A stretch of DNA of 64,000 nt from Lachnospiraceae bacterium V9D3004. GTDB taxonomy: Bacteria > Bacillota > Clostridia > Lachnospirales > Lachnospiraceae. The notes under the pieces are model-generated. The model had not been told where the DNA came from. It saw only the letters and a list, made by a program, of their open reading frames with translations, and searched no databases. Made by a program: the position numbers and the translations under genes. Shown piece after piece: positions 26,653 to 34,674 of this stretch (position 1 is its first letter; every line of letters begins with the position of its first letter). The stretch lies in assembly GCA_000621985.1 (NCBI GenBank), contig JHWW01000012.1:1-64000 (forward strand), in the 5' to 3' direction.

Positions 26653-28497
26653 TCAACAGTCTTTCATCATATCACAATATATTTCATAATACTCCAATCC
26701 AATATTATAATAATTTGCCTGTTCCTGAGTCATGTCTTCATCATTTCTGTCAAGATATTCATAATAATTGTTGAACATTAACGCGCATACCGCCATGTAA
26801 CAATATATCTTAGTCCGAGTATTTTTTGTGCATTTACCACAAAAATAAGAATCAATCAACCAATCAACATCTTCTCTTGAATATGATGAGTTCAATGCAA
26901 AAACGGCAAGATCTATATGAGTATCCTGAATACCTGAAAATTCCCAATCTATTATTCTAATATCGTCTTCTTCGTTCTCACATGTACTAACAAGTATATT
27001 TTCTCCAGACAAATCAAAATGAGTAATTCCAACTGCTTTAGGTTGTGACTGTGTATAATCATAACATTCTCTTATTTTTTTCTTTGTTTTTTCGTAATCG
27101 ACTCGATAAGAATCATCTCCCCATAGTTCTTCATATTTTTCAATATATTCCCATATATCAAATGATACATTATCTGATACATCTAATAAATGAACAAAAG
27201 CAAGAACCTGTAAAAAATCCAACACAGCTTCTTTATCAGTCGTGTTAAGTGGATGAGTATCTTGTAACATTGAAGTCATCTTACTCCCATTATTATCAGA
27301 CAAATAAATCACATTTTCTGTTATTTCATATTTCTTTAAAATGTCATATATTTTTTTCTCGCGCTCATAATTTGCAATATTAAATATCTTATTACCGGGA
27401 ATTCTAAATGTGAATTCTTTTTCGTCTATTTTAAATAACATTGTCGTGTTTCTTATGTCATATTTTAACATTTTAACAACTTCAAGACGCTCTTCTGATT
27501 TATTTAAAAAAATACTCAATTCCTTTTTTAATGTTTTTTTCAAATAAGATTCCCACTCTTCAATATATCCTCTCTTAAATTTTGAATATGCAGGATAAGC
27601 ATGCATTGCATCTCCACGTTCATAATTAGTATATTCGCCATACCCGGCAGTTAGAATGTCCTTATAACCAATAGGGCAGGGAAGTTTGAAATATTCAAAA
27701 TCTATAAGAACAGTATCATCATACCATTCTTTATTAAATCTCCAATTCGGCCTTAGATATGGCATAGGAAATGTAGTCACTTCTTTAGCTTCGTCCCCCG
27801 AATACAACTTGCAAAGATTATCATACAATTCACCTAGCTGTGCTTCTATTGCTTTCGTACGATCAATTTTTACATTTGCTATCTCTTCGATCTTACATAA
27901 AAGCTTTTCAATCTCACCTTCAGTGTTATCATTATTATCTCGCACTACTCCATGACTTAATTCGTTAATAGCTGCTATTAACTCTGATTGAACGTTTTCT
28001 TCGTCTTTATCGGGTGCAATATAATCAAGTGGGAAAATATCCACACCTGCAAGATGAGGGTTCTTGAAATAACACTCATTAGATAAATCATCCATTTTTA
28101 TGTCATTGTTTTCATATACTCTTGAAAAACATTGAGCAAATTCTGTTTTTTGAAATGCTTTTGCAAACAAATATTTTTTATCAAGTTCTCCTGAGCATAT
28201 CATGGCAAACTTATCATAATCTTCCCTAAGCATTGCAATATCAAGATCATCATCCCATGGAATAAAGCCATTGTGCCGGACTGCTCCTAAAAGTGTTCCG
28301 GAATCAGCAAAATATGTAATATTATGTTTTCTACATATACGATCAATCTCGGCAAGGATTTCTAACTGCGCTGCCCAATACTTTTTCATATTTGAACTCA
28401 CAAAAAATCCACAGCGAAATTCACCCCTAAAAAAATCTTTTGGAAAATATAGTTTTGATTCTCCGCTAACCTTTTTTTCATATTCCATATATTTCAT
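26653..28497 (-). CDS. LicD phosphotransferase fused to choline-kinase-like domain, copy 2
   Basis: Same two-domain layout and same 614-residue length as the gene at 24750-26594, clearly a tandem duplicate that has diverged. LicD motif: YFADSGTLLGAVRHNGFIPW followed by DDDLDIAM. Kinase motifs: ITHFDLSGENILV (about 490) and IIDWEFSGIQDTHIDLAVF (about 519). All catalytic positions are kept in both copies, so both are probably active and may differ in acceptor. The second LicD-domain block also matches (KLPCPIGYKDILTAGYGEY, then the H of DAMHAYPAY). AGAGG precedes the ATG. Gaps are 58 nt downstream and 69 nt upstream. Confidence 0.9.
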   Translation of the reverse strand: MKYMEYEKKVSGESKLYFPKDFFRGEFRCGFFVSSNMKKYWAAQLEILAEIDRICRKHNITYFADSGTLLGAVRHNGFIPWDDDLDIAMLREDYDKFAMICSGELDKKYLFAKAFQKTEFAQCFSRVYENNDIKMDDLSNECYFKNPHLAGVDIFPLDYIAPDKDEENVQSELIAAINELSHGVVRDNNDNTEGEIEKLLCKIEEIANVKIDRTKAIEAQLGELYDNLCKLYSGDEAKEVTTFPMPYLRPNWRFNKEWYDDTVLIDFEYFKLPCPIGYKDILTAGYGEYTNYERGDAMHAYPAYSKFKRGYIEEWESYLKKTLKKELSIFLNKSEERLEVVKMLKYDIRNTTMLFKIDEKEFTFRIPGNKIFNIANYEREKKIYDILKKYEITENVIYLSDNNGSKMTSMLQDTHPLNTTDKEAVLDFLQVLAFVHLLDVSDNVSFDIWEYIEKYEELWGDDSYRVDYEKTKKKIRECYDYTQSQPKAVGITHFDLSGENILVSTCENEEDDIRIIDWEFSGIQDTHIDLAVFALNSSYSREDVDWLIDSYFCGKCTKNTRTKIYCYMAVCALMFNNYYEYLDRNDEDMTQEQANYYNIGLEYYEIYCDMMKDC

Positions 28498-28566
28498 AGT
28501 CTTATCCTCTTATTATCAGTCTTTCCTGATTCGTTAGTCTCTTCAGGAGTTTGATTGGTCTTTTAA

Positions 28567-29550
28567 TCAAACAGAAAGCAATCCCTCTGAAACTTCTTTG
28601 CAAAAATCTTCTATTGTTCCTTTAAATCCAACTGCACGAACTTGTTTCTCTAATTCCTCTTCCATATTTCCGTAAAAAGGATATGAATGATCTGCACCAA
28701 CTCTGCTTGGTTTCATATAGTCTCCATAGTAACCTGTCAGTATATCTTTGTAACCAATTGGAACAGGAATACTAAGCCCATTCTCGAAGGGAAGAAACAC
28801 TTCACTTTCGTACCACTCTTTTTTCATGCGATAGCTATCCTCTTCAACGTAAAAAATCATTTCTGCCATATAGTCGGAATCTTCTTTTTTATACAACATG
28901 GAAACCGAATCCATAAGTTTCCAAATATAATTATACTCACTTCCGTCACGAGGTATTGGAACATTACATATTTTTTCCAAGTTGTCAATTCTGTCTATCA
29001 GTACACCTTCTTCTTTCCATCTGTCCCAATTCTGAACCGTAACAAATCCGAATTTTAGAATTTCTTTTAATATTTTTTCTTCTTCTTTGTCTTTCGGCAA
29101 AAAATCAACAGGAAAAATGTCAATCCCAATTCTTTGATAAGGGAAACCATGAAAATATCTCATGTAATCATTAAAGTCCCACAATGTTTCATCAGCAATT
29201 ATTCTTAATTGATGGATTCTTGCTGCCTCCTGCAATCTCGATTCCTTAGCATACATCCCTGCAATAACAAATCCTCTAGGAAGTTCTTCAGGTAAAACCC
29301 TTAATAATCTCTGATATTCATCTCTTACCAAACATATATCAATATCATCATCCCAAGGTATAAATCCATTATGTCTAACTGCACCTAACAGTGTTCCAAA
29401 ATCCGCAAACCATGTAATACCATGTTTTTTACATATTGCATCTATAACTGATAATACTTCCATCTCAGCCGCCCATGCACGTTTCATCATCGATGATATT
29501 TCGAAACCCTCACGAACTTCTTTTTTAAAAAAACTATCCTCAAATTCCAT
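28567..29550 (-). CDS. LicD family phosphotransferase, single domain
   Basis: A 327-residue stand-alone LicD protein: WFADFGTLLGAVRHNGFIPW and DDDIDICL (Asp 67-71), and SIPVPIGYKDILTGYYGDYM near the C-terminus. It is related to, but distinct from, the LicD halves of its two downstream neighbours and lacks the kinase domain. It lies 17 nt after the nucleotidyltransferase-aminotransferase gene, which would supply its CDP-activated donor. Three LicD domains in one operon suggest two or more attachment sites or a multi-residue decoration. Confidence 0.9.
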   Translation of the reverse strand: MEFEDSFFKKEVREGFEISSMMKRAWAAEMEVLSVIDAICKKHGITWFADFGTLLGAVRHNGFIPWDDDIDICLVRDEYQRLLRVLPEELPRGFVIAGMYAKESRLQEAARIHQLRIIADETLWDFNDYMRYFHGFPYQRIGIDIFPVDFLPKDKEEEKILKEILKFGFVTVQNWDRWKEEGVLIDRIDNLEKICNVPIPRDGSEYNYIWKLMDSVSMLYKKEDSDYMAEMIFYVEEDSYRMKKEWYESEVFLPFENGLSIPVPIGYKDILTGYYGDYMKPSRVGADHSYPFYGNMEEELEKQVRAVGFKGTIEDFCKEVSEGLLSV

Positions 29551-29567
29551 TTTTCAACCACTCACCT

Positions 29568-31382
29568 TTACATTTCATTACTAAATGCAATATTATTTCT
29601 AAACGCAGATATCAATTTGTTGTCATCTTCCTCATTTCTTATTGCTACACGTATATACTTTTCACCAACTTTTGTTGAAAGATCCTTAATAAGAATATTA
29701 TGTTTTTCCAGCAGTAAATTAGTAAGTTCACGAGCATTATGCCCTCCATTAAGCTCTATCATAAAATAGTTTGCTTCTGATGGAATAACCTTCAGATAAT
29801 TGATTTTTGACAATTGATCAAAAAAACGTTTTCTTTCCGCCTTGAACTTGTCAATAGCGTCACTGTAGTCTTTTTTATATTTTTCTTGTATCTGCATATA
29901 AAATTCACCAAAGGAATTAATATTCCATATTGAAACATCCTTTTTTATATAATCTATTATTTCGGTATCTCCTGACGCAAGTACCCCTAATCTCAGACCT
30001 GGCACCCCATATGATTTAGATATACTTTTAATCACAAAAAGATGTTTGTTCTCATCTAAAAAACTCTGTCTGATATACGTTGTACTTTCTTCAGCGAAGT
30101 CAATAAATGATTCGTCAAGAATTAACTTGATTCCTCTCTTTTTCGTCCAATCAATCAATTTTACAATTCCCGCTTCATCTATATAATTCCCACTGGGGTT
30201 ATCCGGATTTATCAAGACAAGCGTTGAAATATTCTTATCAGAGTAAAATGTAATCAAATTCTCCTCATTATAGCGAAAATTTTCTCTACTTGGAATAAAT
30301 GCAACTAATTTATCTTTGTTATATCTGTTAGGATACTCTTCAAACGTTGGCCTTATAACACCAATAATACCATCTATATGCTCCATTAAAGACTTAATGA
30401 GTTCAGCCGCTCCGTTGCCAACTACAATATTTTCCTTATGTACCCCAAAGTTCTTTGAGGCAAGCAATGAATTAACCCTCATACCCGATGGATACTCTGT
30501 AAGAAGTGTTCCAAACGACGCTTTGATCTCATCCACCATCTTCTTGGGCGGATAATATGGATTTACAAGATAACAAAAATCTATCAACTCAGGAAATCTC
30601 CAATACCCTCCATATCGTTCCTCAAGACGTAACACCTTTCCATCAATATCATCAAAAAGAGTCTCCGCTATATCAAGATCCTGTTCATCATCTATCTCAT
30701 ACCATTTCTCACCATTCAGCTTCTTTCCCTCGATTTCTGCGCCATCAAGCATTGTGATAACTCTCAGAACCTGCTCGTAATATTCATTACCACCTAATGC
30801 AGTTTGATAAGCATCGAGAAAAGGAATAAACTGTTTGTCAGCAAAACGTCTGCTGAATTTATATATATTTACAGTCTTATAACAGCCGGTAGTATTTGTA
30901 AAATCAAAATTTTTCCCGGAAATAAAATCAACAATCCTGTCATTATCATCAAGACGCAGACACGTTCCATCCATCCATGGTTTATATTCATCCACAAGTG
31001 CTAATGTTTCCCTTGGATCATTAATAAGATCCAATAAAACTTTATCTTCAAAGATGATATCGGATTCAAATAATAATGTATCTTCTTCTCGCATATAATC
31101 CTTTGCCAGCGACAAAGAATATATATTATTTGTTTTGTCATATATAGGATTATCAACGTATCTGATAGGCGTTTTTATACCCAATGTTTCAATATAGTCA
31201 ATCAATTTTTGTCCTTCATAGCCGGTAACAATTACAATGCGTGACAACTTTACGCCGTCTAATTGATTAAGCAAGCGCTCTATTAACGATACTCCGTTTA
31301 CTTTTACCATACACTTTGTATTATCCCGTGTACGTTCCTTAAGTCTTTTCCCCATTCCGGCAGCTAAAATCAATGCTTGCAT
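29568..31382 (-). CDS. Nucleotidyltransferase (LicC/PntC-like) fused to class I/II aminotransferase
   Basis: Residues 1-240 are a sugar/choline-phosphate nucleotidyltransferase: ALILAAGMGKRLKERTRDNT, KCMVKVNGVSLIERLLNQL, as in LicC-type cytidylyltransferases. Residues about 250-604 are a fold-type I PLP enzyme of the HisC/CobD type: NIVVGNGAAELIKSLM, LVLINPDNPSGNYID, ILDESFIDFA, and the PLP lysine in SISKSYGVPGLRLGVL (about 455). CobD-type enzymes decarboxylate threonine phosphate to aminopropanol phosphate; HisC-type transaminate. A cytidylyltransferase-transaminase fusion is also known in phosphonate tailoring (PntC), but no PEP mutase is in this window. It overlaps the methyltransferase gene by 13 nt. 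Confidence 0.88.
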   Translation of the reverse strand: MQALILAAGMGKRLKERTRDNTKCMVKVNGVSLIERLLNQLDGVKLSRIVIVTGYEGQKLIDYIETLGIKTPIRYVDNPIYDKTNNIYSLSLAKDYMREEDTLLFESDIIFEDKVLLDLINDPRETLALVDEYKPWMDGTCLRLDDNDRIVDFISGKNFDFTNTTGCYKTVNIYKFSRRFADKQFIPFLDAYQTALGGNEYYEQVLRVITMLDGAEIEGKKLNGEKWYEIDDEQDLDIAETLFDDIDGKVLRLEERYGGYWRFPELIDFCYLVNPYYPPKKMVDEIKASFGTLLTEYPSGMRVNSLLASKNFGVHKENIVVGNGAAELIKSLMEHIDGIIGVIRPTFEEYPNRYNKDKLVAFIPSRENFRYNEENLITFYSDKNISTLVLINPDNPSGNYIDEAGIVKLIDWTKKRGIKLILDESFIDFAEESTTYIRQSFLDENKHLFVIKSISKSYGVPGLRLGVLASGDTEIIDYIKKDVSIWNINSFGEFYMQIQEKYKKDYSDAIDKFKAERKRFFDQLSKINYLKVIPSEANYFMIELNGGHNARELTNLLLEKHNILIKDLSTKVGEKYIRVAIRNEEDDNKLISAFRNNIAFSNEM

Positions 31383-32137
31383 TTCCCCATCCCCCTGATG
31401 TCATTTTTATCAACTATATAGCAGTTAAACTCATACTTTCCATTCAAATACTCCGGATTATCAACCCCTGTGAATACAACTGTTTTATCATATTCAGACG
31501 CAATATTCATAATCCATTCCTTGCTTAAAAAGAGCTTTTTTAGGCCTCGATATCGTTCCTCATAATCAGTTATCGTTTTTCGTCTAAAATCCATAAGTTC
31601 TTCTTCAAATTCCTTATTATGGATTTCCCCTAAATACGTCAATTTGGCAGATTTTTGTATCATATTTCTTAATACTTTTTCTGCATAATCAATAGAGTCA
31701 AAATACTGAAACACACTTTCAGCCATAACAACATCATATCGTGGTGTCAGCGTAATTTCATCTGCTCCGCAACATTTAAAATCCTCTCCTCCTGTAAGGG
31801 ATACAGCACTTTTTATCATAGGTACACTATAGTCACACCCTCCGCATTTTACCAATGGTAGTCTGTTTTTAAACATGTATAGGTTAACTCCACTGCCACA
31901 TCCCACTTCATAAACCGATTTGATACTGTCACCTATATGCTTTGTAATCTCTCCAAAAAATCTTAGCCATTCATCATAAAAAGAACGAAAATAGGATTGT
32001 TCATCACCCACGGCAACATCAAATCCATTAGCTTTTTTCAACTCACAAAACCTTTCAAATTCATTGGTATTATCTGCTGTCTCCACAAACTCCTTACTAT
32101 TCCATATGGCTTTCCATTTGTTACCGCTTGCATCCAT
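31370..32137 (-). CDS. SAM-dependent class I methyltransferase
   Basis: A 255-residue cytoplasmic methyltransferase: SVYEVGCGSGVNLYMF (SAM-binding motif I, about residues 73-90), GGCDYSVPMIKSAV, and YDVVMAESVFQYF (motif IV region). It is first in the operon and overlaps the fusion enzyme gene by 13 nt, so the two are coupled. N-methylation of an amino group in the phospho-amino-alcohol or amino-acid decoration is the obvious guess; the sequence does not prove the substrate. C. difficile type A flagellin glycan, which ends in N-methyl-threonine joined by phosphodiester, is a useful comparison. Confidence 0.85.
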   Translation of the reverse strand: MDASGNKWKAIWNSKEFVETADNTNEFERFCELKKANGFDVAVGDEQSYFRSFYDEWLRFFGEITKHIGDSIKSVYEVGCGSGVNLYMFKNRLPLVKCGGCDYSVPMIKSAVSLTGGEDFKCCGADEITLTPRYDVVMAESVFQYFDSIDYAEKVLRNMIQKSAKLTYLGEIHNKEFEEELMDFRRKTITDYEERYRGLKKLFLSKEWIMNIASEYDKTVVFTGVDNPEYLNGKYEFNCYIVDKNDIRGMGKCKH

Positions 32138-32187
32138 TATTCACTACCACCCTTTCATAAAAAATTGCTCTCGCTTTATATATAAGA

Positions 32188-32216
32188 ATTATATACCATT
32201 TCACAGTTGCCGTAAA
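32188..32216 (-). promoter_or_regulatory. Sigma-A promoter of the LicD operon
   Basis: TTTACG-N17-TATAAT on the minus strand (-35 at 32211-32216, -10 at 32188-32193). Its -35 shares two bases with the divergent promoter at 32207-32235. Confidence 0.7.
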
Positions 32217-32235
32217 GTACCTTATATGTTAGAAT
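32207..32235 (+). promoter_or_regulatory. Sigma-A promoter of Maf-like gene
   Basis: TTGCCG-N17-TAGAAT (-35 at 32207-32212, -10 at 32230-32235). It overlaps the -35 of the LicD operon promoter, so the two transcription units probably share control. Confidence 0.65.
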
Positions 32236-32241
32236 AACTCG

Positions 32242-32258
32242 TAACAACCATGTTGTTA
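32242..32258 (+). promoter_or_regulatory. TAACAAC-N3-GTTGTTA inverted repeat, operator candidate
   Basis: A perfect 7-bp inverted repeat around CAT, just downstream of the Maf-like gene's -10 box and 28 nt before its start codon. As DNA it could be a repressor site; as RNA a small leader hairpin. Confidence 0.5.
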
Positions 32259-32286
32259 TATTCGTATCAAAGGAGCTCTAATCTAT

Positions 32287-34053
32287 ATGCAGTCAAAAGA
32301 AATATTATCCATTCAGGAAAAAGTCAAAGAATCCATAACCATACTGTCACGCTGTCTCTTCTACAGCAGAAAACAGCAGTTTTATTACAGTAATCAAAGT
32401 ACATTATCACTTCTTGACAATATAAGCTCCTATCTGCCTGATTTAATGAACTTTCTTACCTATGTAAACACTGAATATCCGATCATAGAAGTAAATGATC
32501 TGGTTGCGATAATACAAGACATGAACAACGCTATGTACTGCCATGATTATATAGCTCTTAATGATATTATGGAAATGCAGCTTCTGCCGGTATATATTAC
32601 CATAGAGGAATACATATCTGAAAATATAGGAATTACAATTAATGAGCAATTACTAAAAGATAATGTTACAGCTTGTAACAAATACGATCCGTTATTATTA
32701 TATTCTCTTCTTCCTGCCGAGTTAATACAAGAATTACTGGAAAACGACACGCTGTCAGACGAAGGAATGAACAATCTTGTTAGTCTGATCGATCAGTGTT
32801 CAGAAAAAGGTTTATGTATTGATACGACTCATTGTGGCTATCCAACCATGGTCATACAAAATGATACCAATCCATTCTATCTTCATACTGATGGCAATGT
32901 TATCTCAGAAGCTCTTAATCTTGCATCGGAATGGCTTGGTCAGGACAAATTGAATTACAACTTCTACGGACTGGGGCTTGGATATGCATATAACGAAATG
33001 CTTATAGCAGATCACAATATCAACATTCAAATATATGAAACCAACAAGGATATGCTCCTTCTTGCGCTTGTTTTTGCACCACTTAATAGGATGTATGATT
33101 CCGGTCGTTTCAAACTGATATATGATCCAAGAGGCAATAAGTTGTATAATACTAAGCCTGCGATCAATGAAAATGATGGATTTTACATATTCTATCCGGC
33201 TTTATTCGGAGTAAGAGATTCCCATCTAAGAGAACAGCTTGAACAGTACTTTGTAAATGAAAGTTCAGTCAGGACACAGGCAAGATTACTGAATGGAAAT
33301 TTCAGGAAGAATTCTATGATAGACGCAATTGGCATTGACAGACTGGCTCCTATCTTCAAGGATAGGAATGTCGTTATAGTTGCTGCAGGACCATCTCTTG
33401 ATGTTAATATGCAGCAACTGAAAAATGCAGACAAAGATACAATCATATTGACCGCAGGAACAGTATTAAAAAAACTATTGAATGCAGGGGTGACACCTGA
33501 TTATGTGCTCATCACCGATGCAAATGCCGGTGTATTCAAGCAGATTCAGGGAATTGAAGATTGTAAGGTACCACTGTTATTCGGATCAACCGTATATAGC
33601 TCAGTACCGGCGCATTATTCCGGAGACAAGTACATTCTATGCCAGGAAGGATTCGAACCATCGGAAAAACTTGCATCTGCCAACAATTGGTTACTTGTCG
33701 AAAGCGGCGGCTCCGTCATGACAACAGCTCTTGACCTTTGCCTGAAATTAAACGTTAACAGAATCATATTCATTGGTCTTGACCTTGCATATACCAATTC
33801 AAAAGATCATGCTTCAGATACAGCTGAATCAAGAATTAGCACACCCGAAACAAATATATATGTTGATGCAGTTGATGGAGGCATGGTGCAGACAACACGT
33901 AATCTCAAGATATATCTTGAATGGATGGAAAAGAGACTTAAGAACCGCTCTGAAAAGGAAAAAAGTATTCCTGTGATCGATGCAACAGAAGGTGGTGCAG
34001 TAAAGAAAGGGATGCAGATAATGGGTTTGAAAGAAGCCTTATCGCTTAAATAA
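32287..34053 (+). CDS. Maf-like (DUF115) protein, flagellin glycosyltransferase candidate
   Basis: A 588-residue protein whose middle (about residues 355-525) is the DUF115/MptE-like domain: NVVIVAAGPSLDVNMQQLK, TPDYVLITDAN, LLVESGGSVMTTALDLCLK, IIFIGLDLAYTNSKDHA. This is the core of Maf motility accessory factors, several of which glycosylate flagellin, mainly with nonulosonic acids. The N-terminal ~200 residues are helical; about 210-340 look like a Rossmann-like accessory domain (NFYGLGLGYAYNEMLI). It diverges from the LicD operon through an overlapping promoter. No pseudaminic, legionaminic or sialic acid synthesis gene is in the window, so the sugar is unknown. Confidence 0.85.
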   Translation: MQSKEILSIQEKVKESITILSRCLFYSRKQQFYYSNQSTLSLLDNISSYLPDLMNFLTYVNTEYPIIEVNDLVAIIQDMNNAMYCHDYIALNDIMEMQLLPVYITIEEYISENIGITINEQLLKDNVTACNKYDPLLLYSLLPAELIQELLENDTLSDEGMNNLVSLIDQCSEKGLCIDTTHCGYPTMVIQNDTNPFYLHTDGNVISEALNLASEWLGQDKLNYNFYGLGLGYAYNEMLIADHNINIQIYETNKDMLLLALVFAPLNRMYDSGRFKLIYDPRGNKLYNTKPAINENDGFYIFYPALFGVRDSHLREQLEQYFVNESSVRTQARLLNGNFRKNSMIDAIGIDRLAPIFKDRNVVIVAAGPSLDVNMQQLKNADKDTIILTAGTVLKKLLNAGVTPDYVLITDANAGVFKQIQGIEDCKVPLLFGSTVYSSVPAHYSGDKYILCQEGFEPSEKLASANNWLLVESGGSVMTTALDLCLKLNVNRIIFIGLDLAYTNSKDHASDTAESRISTPETNIYVDAVDGGMVQTTRNLKIYLEWMEKRLKNRSEKEKSIPVIDATEGGAVKKGMQIMGLKEALSLK

Positions 34054-34134
34054 ATCCTTATTACCTACACCTGCCATCATATTCAAGCATTAAGCAATGC
34101 AATATCAGTAAAATGCAATACCAAGCACTCAGGA

Positions 34135-34163
34135 TTGATTCCCTGACTATTTCATGTTACAAT
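34135..34163 (+). promoter_or_regulatory. Sigma-A promoter of small membrane protein gene
   Basis: TTGATT-N17-TACAAT (-35 at 34135-34140, -10 at 34158-34163), 56 nt upstream of the start codon. Confidence 0.65.
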
Positions 34164-34219
34164 CCTTGTGTTACCAAAATTATTTTAGTTGAACATATTA
34201 TATCGAAAGGACACTCACC

Positions 34220-34558
34220 ATGACTTTTAAACGAATCGTTGCAATTATAGGGATTGCTATTCTTGTAATACTGTATATAGTTACTCTTATATCCGCCATA
34301 TTTACAACACCGGCTACGCCTGAGCTGTTCAAGGCATGTGTATATGCCACTGTGATCGTTCCCGTGCTGTTCTATGCCTATCTGCTGATCTACAAGGTTC
34401 TGAAACAGCGTTCGGAAGATTCCAAAAAAGAGATGGATGAAGCTCTTGCAAAAAATGGTAATTCGTCTGAAAGCAATGAACACAAACAAGCTAAAACAAG
34501 TATAAGCGAAAGAGCTAATATGTTAAGCAGCAACCCATCCGATGAAGATGACGCATAA
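34220..34558 (+). CDS. Small membrane protein of unknown function
   Basis: A 112-residue protein with two predicted transmembrane helices (about residues 7-29 and 38-61) and a highly charged, hydrophilic C-terminal tail (about 62-112) ending DEDDA. The start follows AAAGGACACTCACC. It has its own promoter at 34135-34163 and is convergent with rarA. The layout matches many short Lachnospiraceae membrane proteins of unknown role; no motif points to function. Confidence 0.75.
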   Translation: MTFKRIVAIIGIAILVILYIVTLISAIFTTPATPELFKACVYATVIVPVLFYAYLLIYKVLKQRSEDSKKEMDEALAKNGNSSESNEHKQAKTSISERANMLSSNPSDEDDA

Positions 34559-34674
34559 CAGTCTGGCTCAAGTAAAAGCTGATACTGTTGTTTCCAGGCT
34601 TACACTGTTGTTCCCGAATTATTGATAAAACTGCACCCAAACCGGTGTATTACCATGTCTGTTCGTTCTATGGG

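Noticed and set aside
29568-31382. Phosphonate (aminoethylphosphonate) biosynthesis cluster
   Set aside because: No PEP mutase, phosphonopyruvate decarboxylase or PhnW-type transaminase is in the window; kept only as an alternative for the fusion enzyme.
24750-32137. Classic lic phosphocholine operon (licA-licB-licC-licD)
   Set aside because: No LicB-type choline transporter is present, a methyltransferase and a PLP domain are added, and domains are fused differently.
34559-34674. Short direct repeats (ACTGTTGTTYCC) after the small membrane protein gene
   Set aside because: Only two imperfect copies, no stem and no T-run; nothing functional can be supported.
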